DNA of 64,000 nt from Sanguibacter antarcticus (GCF_002564005.1 NZ_PDJG01000001.1:1674001-1738000); one strand, 5' to 3'; shown: positions 1 to 8,594, counted from the first letter of the stretch. Numbers and translations are program-made. The notes: generated by a model not told the origin, from the letters alone.

Positions 1-2
1 AA

Positions 3-650
3 GACGAGGAGGACGAGCTGGTCGAGGCGGTCGACCAGCTGCGCAGGCTGCCCGACGCGCAGTGGCCGGCCGCTGAACGGTACGTGCTGCAGACGCTCAG
101 CGAGGTGCGCGGGAGCTCGAGGGACGCGCTCGTCGGCGTCCTGGTCGACCGCGGCACCCTGGCTGCTGCCTTGCGCACCTCACGAGGCCGGGGGGCGATC
201 GCTCGCGCCCGGGCTGCTGAGGTCCTCGGTCTGCTCCAGCGTCCGGAAGCACGCCGGCGACTCGTGAGCCTGGCCTCAGACCCTTCGCGGGACGTCCGAG
301 TCGTCGCGGTCCGCGCACTGGGGACCCTCGAAGACCCCGCGCTCACGGAGACGCTCCTCGCAGCGCTCGCTCCTGGAGCGGACGTTCCGCCCAGCGTCGT
401 GGGGACTGCGCTCCTGCGCACGCGCGGCGCCGACCCCGCCGCGCTGCGCGACGCTCTCTCCTCACCCCACGCCCCCGTGCGCGCGACGGCCGCCGCTGTC
501 GCTGGGCACCTGCTCGTCACCGAGCTGGCAGAGCCGATCTCTGCCCTGCTCGATCACGACCCGTCCGAAGCCGTCAGGTCTGCGGCAGGGAAGGCTCTCG
601 CGCGACTGGGGCGCGACGGCGACACCGACGACCAGGAGGTGTACGGATGA
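3..650 (+). CDS. HEAT-repeat protein, 5' end outside window
   Basis: The reading frame is open to the left window edge, so the real start lies upstream; 215 residues are visible. It consists of tandem alpha-helical pairs of about 30 residues, for example ARAAEVLGLL followed by DVRVVAVRALGTL, then PVRATAAAVAG and AVRSAAGKALARLG. This is the pattern of HEAT/PBS-lyase-like repeats, which act as protein-binding scaffolds. No catalytic motif is seen. The stop codon overlaps the start of the glycosyltransferase (ATGA), so the two are translationally coupled. By context it may be a partner or regulator of that enzyme, which is inference. The repeat assignment is fairly sure; the function is unknown. 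Confidence 0.75.
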   Translation, partial: DEEDELVEAVDQLRRLPDAQWPAAERYVLQTLSEVRGSSRDALVGVLVDRGTLAAALRTSRGRGAIARARAAEVLGLLQRPEARRRLVSLASDPSRDVRVVAVRALGTLEDPALTETLLAALAPGADVPPSVVGTALLRTRGADPAALRDALSSPHAPVRATAAAVAGHLLVTELAEPISALLDHDPSEAVRSAAGKALARLGRDGDTDDQEVYG

Positions 651-2092
651 GCCAGACCATCGCCGACGTGCTGCGCGACGTGCTCCTCGCGTTCTTCTCG
701 GTCGCCGCCATCCCGATGCTTCTCTACTTCCTCGTCATCAACACGTCCTACCTCGCGCTCATCGTGCTCGCGAGCGTGAACTTCACGCGCCACCTGCGCC
801 GCACCCCGTTCGCCGGGACCGACTCGGTGGCGAGCTCCGCGCTCACCCCCGGGGTGTCGGTCGTCCTGCCTGCGTACAACGAGGAGATGGTCATCCTCGA
901 CTCGGTCCGTTCCGTCCTCGACCTGCGCCACCCCGACCACCAGGTGGTCGTGGTCAACGACGGCAGCACGGACGGGACCCTCGACCTGCTCAAGAACGCC
1001 TACGACCTCGTGCCGGACCCGCGGACGGTCCTCCAGCAGATCCCGGCCCGCGGGCTCGTCCGTGGGCTGTGGGTACCGTCGAACCCGTCGATCCCGCTCA
1101 TCGTCGTCGACACAGAGAACTCCGGACGCTCCGACAGCCTCAACGCCGGCGTCAACGCGGCGACCCGAGAGCTCATCGTCATGCTCGACGCAGACTCCCT
1201 CATGGATCCTGACGCGCTCCTGGTGGTCTCCCAACCGTTCGCGGACGATCCGGTAGACACTGTCGCCACGGGCGGAGTCATCCGGGCAGCCAACGGCTGC
1301 CAGGTGATCGGGGGCCGTGTCGTCGACGTCCGTATGCCTCGGCAGATGGTCGCGCGCATCCAGGTCGTGGAGTACCTCCGGTCCTTTCTCCTCGGACGGA
1401 CCGGGTGGTCGCAGGCCAACGCACTCATCCTCATCTCCGGGGCGTTCGGGATGTTCCGCCGCGACGTGCTCGTCGAGGTGGGCGGGCTCGACGCCGACTG
1501 CATCGGCGAGGACTTCGAGCTCGTCATGCGCATCCACCGCCACATGAAGGATGCCGGGCGCGACTACCGGGTCGTGTTCGTGGCCGAGCCGGTGAGCTGG
1601 ACCGAGGTGCCGTCGACGCTGGCCGTCCTCGGCCGCCAGCGTCGCCGCTGGCACCGAGGGCTCTGGGAGGTGCTGTGGGCCTACCGCGGGATGACGTTCA
1701 ACCCGAAGTACGGCCGTGTCGGCATGGTCGCCCTGCCGTACTACTGGTTGTTCGAGCTCTTTGCACCGCTCATCGAGCTCGTCGGTCTCGTCGTCGTCCC
1801 GCTCGGTCTGGCGCTCGGGGTCGTCAACCTGAACTACGCTCTCGCGCTGCTGCTCGTGGCCTACGTCTACGGCTTCTTCGTGACGTGCGCGGCGCTCCTC
1901 GTCGAGGAGGTCTCGTTCCACCGCTACACGTACTGGCGTGATCTCGTGCGCATCCTCGGCGCAGCGGTCGCCGAGAACATCGGCTACCGCCAGCTCACGG
2001 CGGTATGGCGCCTCCAGGGCTGGTGGGCAGCACTGCGGAACAAAGAAGCCGTGTGGGGCACGATGACGCGTACCGGCTTCGGCACCGACTGA
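647..2092 (+). CDS. Family 2 glycosyltransferase, membrane bound (processive type)
   Basis: The protein has 481 residues. One or two membrane segments at about residues 10-45 are followed by a cytoplasmic GT-A domain with NDGSTDG (104-110), DAD (181-183), the acceptor-side GED (287-289) and QRRRWHRG (331-338), the Q/RxxRW signature of processive beta-glycan synthases. Further membrane segments lie at about 365-420. The set matches the cellulose, hyaluronan and poly-N-acetylglucosamine synthase family, so it probably uses a UDP-sugar on the inner face and exports a polymer. There is no PilZ domain and no deacetylase or export partner downstream: tRNA genes follow. The start is fixed by the ATGA overlap with the HEAT-repeat gene. 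The polymer made is not known. Confidence 0.85.
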   Translation: MSQTIADVLRDVLLAFFSVAAIPMLLYFLVINTSYLALIVLASVNFTRHLRRTPFAGTDSVASSALTPGVSVVLPAYNEEMVILDSVRSVLDLRHPDHQVVVVNDGSTDGTLDLLKNAYDLVPDPRTVLQQIPARGLVRGLWVPSNPSIPLIVVDTENSGRSDSLNAGVNAATRELIVMLDADSLMDPDALLVVSQPFADDPVDTVATGGVIRAANGCQVIGGRVVDVRMPRQMVARIQVVEYLRSFLLGRTGWSQANALILISGAFGMFRRDVLVEVGGLDADCIGEDFELVMRIHRHMKDAGRDYRVVFVAEPVSWTEVPSTLAVLGRQRRRWHRGLWEVLWAYRGMTFNPKYGRVGMVALPYYWLFELFAPLIELVGLVVVPLGLALGVVNLNYALALLLVAYVYGFFVTCAALLVEEVSFHRYTYWRDLVRILGAAVAENIGYRQLTAVWRLQGWWAALRNKEAVWGTMTRTGFGTD

Positions 2093-2149
2093 GCACGCTC
2101 CCCGCGGACGGGCGGGAGGGCGCCGGGGCCGCGTCACCGGGCACGAGAA

Positions 2150-2176
2150 AGCCCGGAACCGTTGCGGTTCCGGGCT
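2150..2176 (+). terminator. Hairpin after the glycosyltransferase gene
   Basis: A perfect 11-bp stem (AGCCCGGAACC, 2150-2160, with its complement at 2166-2176) encloses a 5-nt loop, 57 bp after the stop codon. There is no clear T run on either side. It also lies just downstream of the minus-strand tRNA-Lys gene, so it may end transcription from both directions. Confidence 0.65.
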
Positions 2177-2220
2177 GTGTCGTCATGCTTCGCCTCGTCG
2201 AACGTCCGAGGTCGTGTACC

Positions 2221-2495
<275 letters not shown>

Positions 2496-2557
2496 GTTGG
2501 GAACCCTACCAGCAGCGGGCCACACGATGCCAATCAGGTACGACCGTCGACGAGCTG

Positions 2558-2752
2558 CTACTCGTCGCGCTCGCTCTCGAGGATCTCGGCAGACCGCGGA
2601 CCGTGCGGGCTCGCGAGGTCAGCCATGAGTGCGAGCGGGATGCGCTCGTCGAGCAGGCGAGCAAGGAGCGCGCTCACGTCGGGGAGGTCACGGAGATCGA
2701 GGTCGTAGGCCTCGGCGTCTCGGTGTGCTGCATGAGTCTTCACAGTCGACAT
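2558..2752 (-). CDS. Small hypothetical protein, 64 residues
   Basis: The start chosen is the ATG at 2752 because GGGGAG stands 4 nt before it; longer in-frame versions run through the promoter region of the divergent peroxiredoxin gene. The product is hydrophilic and acidic (DLDLRDLPDVSALLARLLDER), with no membrane segment, signal peptide or cysteine. It is not recognised as a family member. It is divergent from the bcp gene (130 bp between starts) and is followed by the tRNA-Lys pair on the same strand. Confidence 0.55.
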   Translation of the reverse strand: MSTVKTHAAHRDAEAYDLDLRDLPDVSALLARLLDERIPLALMADLASPHGPRSAEILESERDE

Positions 2753-2882
2753 GTTCTCCCCTTTACGTGCGACCGACGATCTGTTCATATCATCACCCTT
2801 GCCCTGCGCAGGCAATGGTGAGAACTCCCCATCGAGCGTCTCACGCGTAGGCTTGCGGCGCAGTCCGACGACGAGGAGAACC

Positions 2883-3359
2883 ATGTCTATCCGCTTGTCC
2901 CCCGGCCAGACCGCCCCCGACTTCACCCTGGAGACGGCTGACGGCAGCACCGTCTCGCTCGCTGACCTCCGCGGCCGGCGCACCATCGTCTACTTCTACC
3001 CTGCGGCCGCCACCCCCGGCTGCACCACGCAGGCGTGCGACTTCCGCGACAACCTCGCGTCGCTCCAGGCCGCCGGGTATGCCGTCGTCGGGATCTCCCC
3101 CGACCCCGCCGCCACGCTCGCCGCGTTCGTGGAGGCAGAGGGCCTCACGTTCCCGCTCGCATCGGACCCTGACAAGGCCGTCGCGACCGCCTACGGAGCG
3201 TTCGGGGAGAAGAAGCTCTACGGCAAGACGGTCGTCGGCATCATCCGCTCGACCTTCGTCGTCGCGGCGGACGGGACCCTCGAGGTCGCCCAGTACAACG
3301 TCAAGGCCACCGGTCACGTGGCGAAGCTGCGCCGGGACCTCGGCGTGGACGCCGCCTGA
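2883..3359 (+). CDS. bcp: Thioredoxin-dependent peroxiredoxin, Bcp/PrxQ type
   Basis: The protein has 158 residues, a normal length for the family. The peroxidatic cysteine is Cys47 in ATPGCTTQAC and the resolving cysteine is Cys52, the 5-residue spacing of the PrxQ/Bcp atypical two-cysteine class. It reduces hydrogen peroxide and organic hydroperoxides in the cytoplasm and is recycled by thioredoxin; a thioredoxin gene lies 1 kb downstream on the other strand. The start follows GAGGAG by 5 nt. A TAGGCT hexamer at 2848-2853 is a plausible -10 element, which gives a leader of about 25 nt. Confidence 0.95.
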   Translation: MSIRLSPGQTAPDFTLETADGSTVSLADLRGRRTIVYFYPAAATPGCTTQACDFRDNLASLQAAGYAVVGISPDPAATLAAFVEAEGLTFPLASDPDKAVATAYGAFGEKKLYGKTVVGIIRSTFVVAADGTLEVAQYNVKATGHVAKLRRDLGVDAA

Positions 3360-3381
3360 GACCACCTAGACTCGTCATCGA

Positions 3382-3463
3382 GCGCGAGTGGCGTAATTGG
3401 CAGCCGCGCCAGGTTTAGGTCCTGGTGTCTTCGGACGTGGGGGTTCGAGTCCCCCCTCGCGCA
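3382..3463 (+). tRNA. tRNA-Leu (anticodon TAG)
   Basis: The acceptor GCGCGAG pairs with CTCGCGC (3456-3462) and the discriminator is A3463. The anticodon stem CCAGG/CCTGG holds the loop TTTAGGT with anticodon TAG. A long variable arm (TGTCTTCGGACGT) marks it as class II, and the T arm is GGGGG-TTCGAGT-CCCCC. CCA is not encoded (ACCG follows). It lies between bcp and trmB on the same strand. Confidence 0.97.
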
Positions 3464-3508
3464 CCGCTCGGTCGTCGCCACGACGCCCCCACACGCCTGA
3501 GAAGGACC

Positions 3509-4318
3509 ATGCCTGACATCCCCTCCCCCGTCTCTGCGAGCCCCGAGATCGTCGACGAGGCGGCGGACGCTCCGTTCTGGGCGACGACCGTCTCCTTCGC
3601 CCAGCGCGGCGGACGGCTCAAGGAACGTCAGACCAGGACGTGGGAGGCTCTCTCGCCCACCTTCGTGGTCGATCCGCCCCGCGGTGCGTCGCGCGCGTCC
3701 GTCGACCCGGACTTCGTGCTCGACGTCGCCGGGCTGTTCGGTCGCGTCGCACCGCTCGTCGTCGAGGTGGGCTCCGGTCAGGGCGAGGCTCTCGCCCACG
3801 CGGCGCAGGCGCACCCCGAGCGGAACTTCCTCGGCCTCGAGGTCTACCGGCTGGGCGTGGTGCAGACCCTGCAGCGCATCCGCGCCCTCGGGCTGACGAA
3901 CATCCGTCTCATCGAGGCGGACGCCGTCGACGCCCTGGCCACCATGCTCCCTCCTGCCTCGGTCACGGAGCTGTGGGTCTTCTTCCCGGACCCGTGGCAC
4001 AAGCAGCGCCACCACAAGCGACGCCTCGTCTCAGCGGACTTCGTCCCGCTGGCAGCCCGCGTCCTGCACCCTGGCGGCACCTGGCGCCTGGCGACGGACT
4101 GGGCCGAGTATGCCGACCAGATGCGCGCGGTCATCGGCGCGAGCGACGCCTTCGACTCCGACCTCGTCGCACCGCGGTTCGACGGTCGTGTGCTCACCAG
4201 CTACGAGCGCAAGGGACTCGCGAAGAACCGTGAGATCGCCGACCTGACGTGCGTCCGGACGACGAAGGGCCCGGCCGAGGCCGGGCCCTTCGCACCACCG
4301 GTGCCCTCGCCTGCCTGA
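3509..4318 (+). CDS. trmB: tRNA (guanine-N7-)-methyltransferase
   Basis: This 269-residue Rossmann-fold enzyme makes 7-methylguanosine at position 46 of tRNAs using S-adenosylmethionine. The SAM-binding loop VVEVGSGQGE and the family signature FFPDPWHKQRHHKRRLV, which holds the catalytic Asp, are both present. The start follows GAGAAGGA. It lies directly downstream of tRNA-Leu. The last 18 codons are unusual: they contain a strong hairpin (4265-4290) and extend past the conserved C-terminal end as a Pro/Ala-rich tail (PFAPPVPSPA). Confidence 0.95.
   Translation: MPDIPSPVSASPEIVDEAADAPFWATTVSFAQRGGRLKERQTRTWEALSPTFVVDPPRGASRASVDPDFVLDVAGLFGRVAPLVVEVGSGQGEALAHAAQAHPERNFLGLEVYRLGVVQTLQRIRALGLTNIRLIEADAVDALATMLPPASVTELWVFFPDPWHKQRHHKRRLVSADFVPLAARVLHPGGTWRLATDWAEYADQMRAVIGASDAFDSDLVAPRFDGRVLTSYERKGLAKNREIADLTCVRTTKGPAEAGPFAPPVPSPA
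4265..4290 (+). terminator. Hairpin inside the 3' end of trmB
   Basis: AAGGGCCCGGCC (4265-4276) and its exact complement (4279-4290) form a 12-bp stem lying entirely in the trmB reading frame, 28 bp before the stop. No other hairpin lies between trmB and the converging trxA gene, so this may be the trmB terminator or an mRNA 3'-end stabiliser. There is no T run. Confidence 0.5.
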
Positions 4319-4342
4319 GCCGACGAGGGCGGTCGACTACTT

Positions 4343-4717
4343 CTACTTCGTCTCGGTCGCGTCCTGCGCAGCGATCTGCTGGCGGACCTCGTCCATGTCG
4401 AGGCTCTTCACGCCCTCGAGCACCTGCGCGAGCGCAGGAGCCGGGAGAGCCCCGGGCTGCGAGAAGACGAGGACGCCCTCGCGGAAGGCCATGAGCGTGG
4501 GGATCGACGTGATGTTCGCCGCCGCGGCGATGGAACGCTCCGCCTCGGTGTCGATCTTCGCGTGGACCACCCCGGGGTTGGCGTCCGAAGACGCCTCGAA
4601 CACCGGGGCGAACTGACGGCACGGGCCGCACCAGTCAGCCCAGAAGTCCACCAAGACGATGTCGTTGTCCTTGATGGTCTGCTCGAACGTCGATTCGGTG
4701 AGTGCCTGCGTGGCCAT
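4343..4717 (-). CDS. trxA: Thioredoxin
   Basis: The 124-residue protein has the canonical active site WCGPC in DFWADWCGPCRQFAPVF and the cis-proline segment ITSIPTLMAF. It is a cytoplasmic disulfide reductase and the likely electron donor to the Bcp peroxiredoxin nearby. The C-terminus is about 15 residues longer than E. coli thioredoxin (DMDEVRQQIAAQDATETK), as in many actinobacterial TrxA-like proteins. The ATG at 4717 was chosen over one 33 nt upstream because GAGAGGA stands 7 nt before it. A TACGGT at 4754-4749 is a possible -10 element. Confidence 0.93.
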   Translation of the reverse strand: MATQALTESTFEQTIKDNDIVLVDFWADWCGPCRQFAPVFEASSDANPGVVHAKIDTEAERSIAAAANITSIPTLMAFREGVLVFSQPGALPAPALAQVLEGVKSLDMDEVRQQIAAQDATETK

Positions 4718-4760
4718 GTTCGGTTCCTCTCGTGGATCGGATGCTCCCACCGTAAGACAA

Positions 4761-4797
4761 CGGTCGGTGCTGTCCTATTCCCGGACAGCACCGACCG
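4761..4797 (-). terminator. Terminator hairpin after the GH81 gene
   Basis: A perfect 15-bp stem (4761-4775 with 4783-4797) and a 7-nt loop begin 8 bp past the GH81 stop codon. It lies between the GH81 gene and trxA, both on the minus strand, and so separates them into two transcription units. No T run is visible. Confidence 0.8.
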
Positions 4798-4805
4798 TCG
4801 ACATG

Positions 4806-7800
4806 TCAGCCCCCGAACGGCAGGACGACAACGGAGTCGTCGCCGATCCCGAGCGTGCTCGGCGACGAGCCGATAGCGCTCCACACCTCGACGCGCACGG
4901 TCCCGTCGACGAGATCACCGAAGGCGCCTCCGGACGATGCCAGACCGCTTGCCTGGGTGTACCGCTCGTACCCGACGACAGGGTCTGTCGCGGCGTAGCG
5001 GTACGTCTCCACCCGGTCCCAGGTGCCGTCGCCCGTCAGGTCGAGCGACACCCGGAGCTGGACCGCGTTGGCGACGTGCGCGCCGGAGTCCATCGCGACG
5101 TCGAACGCGGTCGTCCCACCGTCGTAGACGCCGTCGACGCCTGTCGCCTCGAACGTCTGCGCCGCGTGCGGGACGCCGTCATAGTTCCCGTCGGCTGCGC
5201 TCACCTCGACGGTTCCAGCAGATCCTGGTCCGGTCGCGAGAGCGCCCTGCGCAGCGAGGTAGAGAGTGCCGTCGAAGCCACCGGTCGGAGGGTCCGTCGG
5301 GTCGACCGTCGGGTCAGTCGTCGGCGGATCCGTCGGATCGACCGTCGGGTCAGTCGTCGGGTCAGTCGTCGGCGGGTCCGTCGGGTCGGGTCCTGGGTCG
5401 GTCCCGACCGCGGCGCCGCCGCTCCAGGTGTGCGCACCCGACGTGGCTGTCTGGCCCGCGCCGACCTGGAGCACGGTCCCGTCGGAGAAGGTCACGTCGA
5501 GCGGGGAGGTCCCGCTGTTGGCCGCGACATACGTCCGGGCGCCGTCCTTGACGAAGACCGACGACAGCACGTGGTCGCCGGTCACCGTCGGATCGACGTT
5601 CCCGAGCGCCGCGAGGTTCGCGACCCAGTGATAGGTGTGAGCCCGCGACTCCCCTTCCTCGACTCCGTAGCCCGCGCCTGCCTGCAGCTTGGCCAGCGCA
5701 GCGTCGCCGTCCCCGAGAGCCAAGAAGCCCCAGAGGATGTCCTGCCAGACGTCGGGCTCGCCGCCACCGTTGGCGACGACCTCTGCGTAGTTCTCCAGCA
5801 CATAGTCCGGCCGGGTACCCAGGTAGAGGTGGTTACCCGTCAGCGGGAGCATGTTGATGCCCTGGATCATCTCCGGGGCGGCGCTGAACCAGGTCGCGTA
5901 CGAGCCGCCGTCGCCCCAGACCATGCCGACGGTCGTGTGCGGGAAGTCCTCCGGGAAGGTCTCCCCCGACTCGTTGAACCAGTAGTTCTGGATGGCCGAG
6001 GCCTGGGTGGTCCACAGGTAGACGCCTGCGTCCCGGACCTCGTCGTTGCCCGTCGCGTCGCCCCACTGGATGAGCGCCCCAGCGAAGTTCTGTCCTTCGG
6101 AGCTCGACTCCTGGTTGTTTCCGGCCCAGAACGCACCGTGTCCGGATGCCCAGTCGTGACCTGCGTAGATGTCGAAGTCGCGCAGGTACGGGAACATCGT
6201 CTCGGACCGGTCGTAGCCGTTCGCGTCACGGATGAGCAGGTCGACCATGGACCCGTACTGGCCGTCCGACGCCCACTCGGGGTCGAACTTGGCGAGAGTC
6301 GCTGCGGCGGCGATGAAGTACCCGTAGTGGAAGTGGTGGTCGTTGAGCTCGGTGTCCGAGCCGTAGGACCCTGGATACCCGACGAGCGTCCCCCACGCCT
6401 CGTTGTAGGCGAAGAGCTTCTCGCTCTCGCCGTCCCCGACGCTGAGCCAGTCCGTGAGGACGTCGCGCATCTGATCGAGGGCGGTGTCACGGACGTCCGT
6501 CCGGCCGACCTGGTCGGAGATCTCGGCGATCCGCGCCGCACGTCCGAGCCCCTTGCCCGTCCAGTAGGTGTCGTCGTTGAGGATGAGGACAGGGTCGCTG
6601 GCGACCTCGTCGAGATAGGCGTTCAGCTCGTCGAGCCCGGCACCGCTGCCTGTCGCGACGGCTGGGACCTCAGGGAGGACCCCCGTGAACGTCGTCTGGG
6701 TGGTGAACGACTCGGCGCCGACCAAGAGGTGCATCGGGCCACGCGGCGAGACATAGGACTCGTCCGAGAGCGAGGCGCCGACGAGGTTCTGCTCCTGGTG
6801 CGGGTAGAGCGCCACCACGGTGCCCTCCTGGGCCTCGTAGACGGGCTCCGTGTCGTACGAGTACGTGACCGCGACGTTCGAGTCGCTCTCGTCGTAGACG
6901 TAGTCGGCTGTCGTTCCGACGACCTCGGCGTACGCGCTCTGACCGAAGGACTCGGCGTGCTCGAGGCGTGTCGCGTCCGTGTCCTGCGCGGTGGTCGGCA
7001 GGACGGCGACAGAGAAGAAGTCGTCTCCGGCGAGGTCGCTGCTGATCTCCTGGCCGGAGACGGTCCAGCCGGCGCTGGGTGGTGCGTAGGCCACGTAGTC
7101 GTGGCCGCCGACTGTGAAGCCGACCTGTGCACCGTCGTCGAGCCAGACGTCCGGCGAGCTCGCGACCGTGAGGAGCGCGTCGCCGCCGGTGGCACGGAAC
7201 GTCGTGATGGGCAGGCCGTGACCGATCGTCGCGGTGAGGGAACGTGTCCCGTCCGACCAGGACGGCGTGACCGTCCAGTCAGACCAGTCCGCGACCTTGA
7301 CGACGTCTGCGTCGAGGCCGTCGACCCCGGCCACGAGGTCCTCCGAGTACACGTAGTGGTACTCGCCGACCCCACCGGCAGACCCCGAGATGCTCGGAGT
7401 GGTGGAGTACGAGATCCCGAGGCCGGTCGCTCCGGGCAGGTACGACGCCGGGTGCGCGTGCAGCGGCTCGCTGTACTGACAGTTGAACTTCTTGAACACG
7501 AGGGACGACCACCAGTCGTTGGTGGGGATCGGCCCGGCGGGCGCATCGTCGGTGAGGAACTGGCGAGGGTTCGTCGCCAGGTCTCCGCAGCCTTCCGGCA
7601 ACGGTCCGACAGCGTCCGTCGTGTATCCACCGGCGCCGAGCGGCGTGACCTCAGCGGCAGCAGCGGGGCTCGTGAGCGAGAGCGCGAGCCCGCACGAGAC
7701 GGTGACGGCGAGCAGCGCTCGTACCGGACGAACCGGGCGAGGCCGTCCGTCGCGGACCGGATCGGTTTGGTGAGGCAGCTCATCGTTCTGGCGTACGGCG

Positions 7801-7808
7801 ATATGCAT
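4806..7808 (-). CDS. Secreted GH81 endo-beta-1,3-glucanase with linker and C-terminal module
   Basis: The protein has 1000 residues. A Sec signal peptide (about 1-47, cutting after SPAAAA) precedes a GH81 catalytic region with the N-terminal motif PTNDWWSSLVF, the conserved NDHHFHYG (Asp490) and NNQESSSEGQNF (Glu567, Glu571). A linker of repeated DPTDPPT units, encoded by about 5284-5400, leads to a C-terminal beta-rich module of about 140 residues that resembles a carbohydrate-binding module; its family is not certain. GH81 enzymes cut beta-1,3-glucan internally by inversion. The start at 7808 follows AAAGGAGA, and a CelR-like operator lies about 70 bp upstream. Monocistronic, with its own terminator. 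Confidence 0.93.
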   Translation of the reverse strand: MHIAVRQNDELPHQTDPVRDGRPRPVRPVRALLAVTVSCGLALSLTSPAAAAEVTPLGAGGYTTDAVGPLPEGCGDLATNPRQFLTDDAPAGPIPTNDWWSSLVFKKFNCQYSEPLHAHPASYLPGATGLGISYSTTPSISGSAGGVGEYHYVYSEDLVAGVDGLDADVVKVADWSDWTVTPSWSDGTRSLTATIGHGLPITTFRATGGDALLTVASSPDVWLDDGAQVGFTVGGHDYVAYAPPSAGWTVSGQEISSDLAGDDFFSVAVLPTTAQDTDATRLEHAESFGQSAYAEVVGTTADYVYDESDSNVAVTYSYDTEPVYEAQEGTVVALYPHQEQNLVGASLSDESYVSPRGPMHLLVGAESFTTQTTFTGVLPEVPAVATGSGAGLDELNAYLDEVASDPVLILNDDTYWTGKGLGRAARIAEISDQVGRTDVRDTALDQMRDVLTDWLSVGDGESEKLFAYNEAWGTLVGYPGSYGSDTELNDHHFHYGYFIAAAATLAKFDPEWASDGQYGSMVDLLIRDANGYDRSETMFPYLRDFDIYAGHDWASGHGAFWAGNNQESSSEGQNFAGALIQWGDATGNDEVRDAGVYLWTTQASAIQNYWFNESGETFPEDFPHTTVGMVWGDGGSYATWFSAAPEMIQGINMLPLTGNHLYLGTRPDYVLENYAEVVANGGGEPDVWQDILWGFLALGDGDAALAKLQAGAGYGVEEGESRAHTYHWVANLAALGNVDPTVTGDHVLSSVFVKDGARTYVAANSGTSPLDVTFSDGTVLQVGAGQTATSGAHTWSGGAAVGTDPGPDPTDPPTTDPTTDPTVDPTDPPTTDPTVDPTDPPTGGFDGTLYLAAQGALATGPGSAGTVEVSAADGNYDGVPHAAQTFEATGVDGVYDGGTTAFDVAMDSGAHVANAVQLRVSLDLTGDGTWDRVETYRYAATDPVVGYERYTQASGLASSGGAFGDLVDGTVRVEVWSAIGSSPSTLGIGDDSVVVLPFGG

Positions 7809-7876
7809 ACCGGTCTCCTTTGACCAGGTGGTGTGCAGGAAGGGACATCGCGGTCCCCTACGGCGCTCTGCCACTG

Positions 7877-7890
7877 TGAGAGCGCTCCCA
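7877..7890. promoter_or_regulatory. CelR-like operator upstream of the GH81 gene
   Basis: TGAGAGCGCTCCCA differs at one base (position 3) from TGGGAGCGCTCCCA, the palindrome bound by the LacI-family cellulase regulator CelR of Thermobifida fusca and by relatives in cellulolytic actinobacteria. It lies 69 bp upstream of the GH81 start codon, where a repressor would block transcription until an oligosaccharide inducer is present. No lacI-type gene is in the window. Confidence 0.7.
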
Positions 7891-8024
7891 GGTCCGCGAC
7901 CTTACGCCGCGATTACCGAGGCGTCTATTCGGTGGGGGCTCCATCAGACCCCGCGGGCGATGTCACAACCCGTCCTGCGCGCGCCCTGTGGCACCGTCCG
8001 TGCAGGTCGGGATACAACTGTGGG

Positions 8025-8594
8025 GTGACCGACACCGCAGACTTTCCTCCCCGAGACTTCAACCACGACGACTCTCAGCCCGCAGGATGGATGAGCGACG
8101 AGGAGATGGCCGTCGCACGGCGCCAGATGCCGATCGTCTACGTCGACGCGGTGCCCGTCCGGGTGGACGACTCCGGCGACGTGGTGAGCGTGGGCCTCCT
8201 CCTGCGCGCGTCCCGCGAAGGCGTGATGAGCCGCGCGCTCGTCTCCGGTCGTGTGCGGTATCACGAACGCATCCGCGACGCGCTCCTGCGCCACATCGAG
8301 AAGGACCTCGGCCCCGTCGCCCTGCCGCAGATCCCACCGTCGCCGCAGCCGTTCACGGTCGCCGAGTACTTCCCCACGCCCGGCATCACGCAGTACCACG
8401 ACCCACGCCAGCACGCGGTCTCCCTCGCGTACGTCGTCCCGGTGCGAGGCGACTGCCGCCCGCAGCAGGACGCACTCGATCTCGCGTGGCTCTCGCCCGA
8501 GCAGGCGTGCAGCGAGGGCGTGCAGGCCGAGATGTACGGCGGACAGGGCGTCCTGCTGCGCCAGGCGATGGCGTTCGTCGGTCGTCTCGGCTGA
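8025..8594 (+). CDS. DUF4916 (NUDIX-like) protein
   Basis: The 189-residue cytoplasmic protein resembles the actinobacterial DUF4916 family, which has a NUDIX-like fold; the segment YHERIRDALLRHIEKDLG stands where the NUDIX helix would be but lacks the full catalytic box. The conserved stretch VAEYFPTPGITQYHDPRQHAVSLAYVVP fits the family. The GTG at 8025 was chosen because a -10-like TACAAC (8013-8018) ends 6 nt before it, a leaderless arrangement; the frame upstream shows no protein-like sequence. The substrate, if any, is unknown. Confidence 0.7.
   Translation: MTDTADFPPRDFNHDDSQPAGWMSDEEMAVARRQMPIVYVDAVPVRVDDSGDVVSVGLLLRASREGVMSRALVSGRVRYHERIRDALLRHIEKDLGPVALPQIPPSPQPFTVAEYFPTPGITQYHDPRQHAVSLAYVVPVRGDCRPQQDALDLAWLSPEQACSEGVQAEMYGGQGVLLRQAMAFVGRLG

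Noticed and set aside
554..2137. A 527-codon minus-strand open frame opposite the glycosyltransferase
   Set aside because: Low-complexity Glu/Arg/Asp/Val composition and complete overlap with a clearly conserved gene mark it as a shadow.
5284..5400. Short repeats that could suggest a CRISPR array
   Set aside because: The repeats are contiguous, in frame and code for a Pro/Thr/Asp linker; there are no unique spacers. No CRISPR array was found anywhere in the window.
4659..7823. A 1,054-codon open frame on the plus strand opposite the GH81 gene
   Set aside because: It is an antisense shadow produced by high GC at third codon positions: it is rich in Arg, Val and Asp, has no domain, and crosses a terminator and the GH81 promoter.
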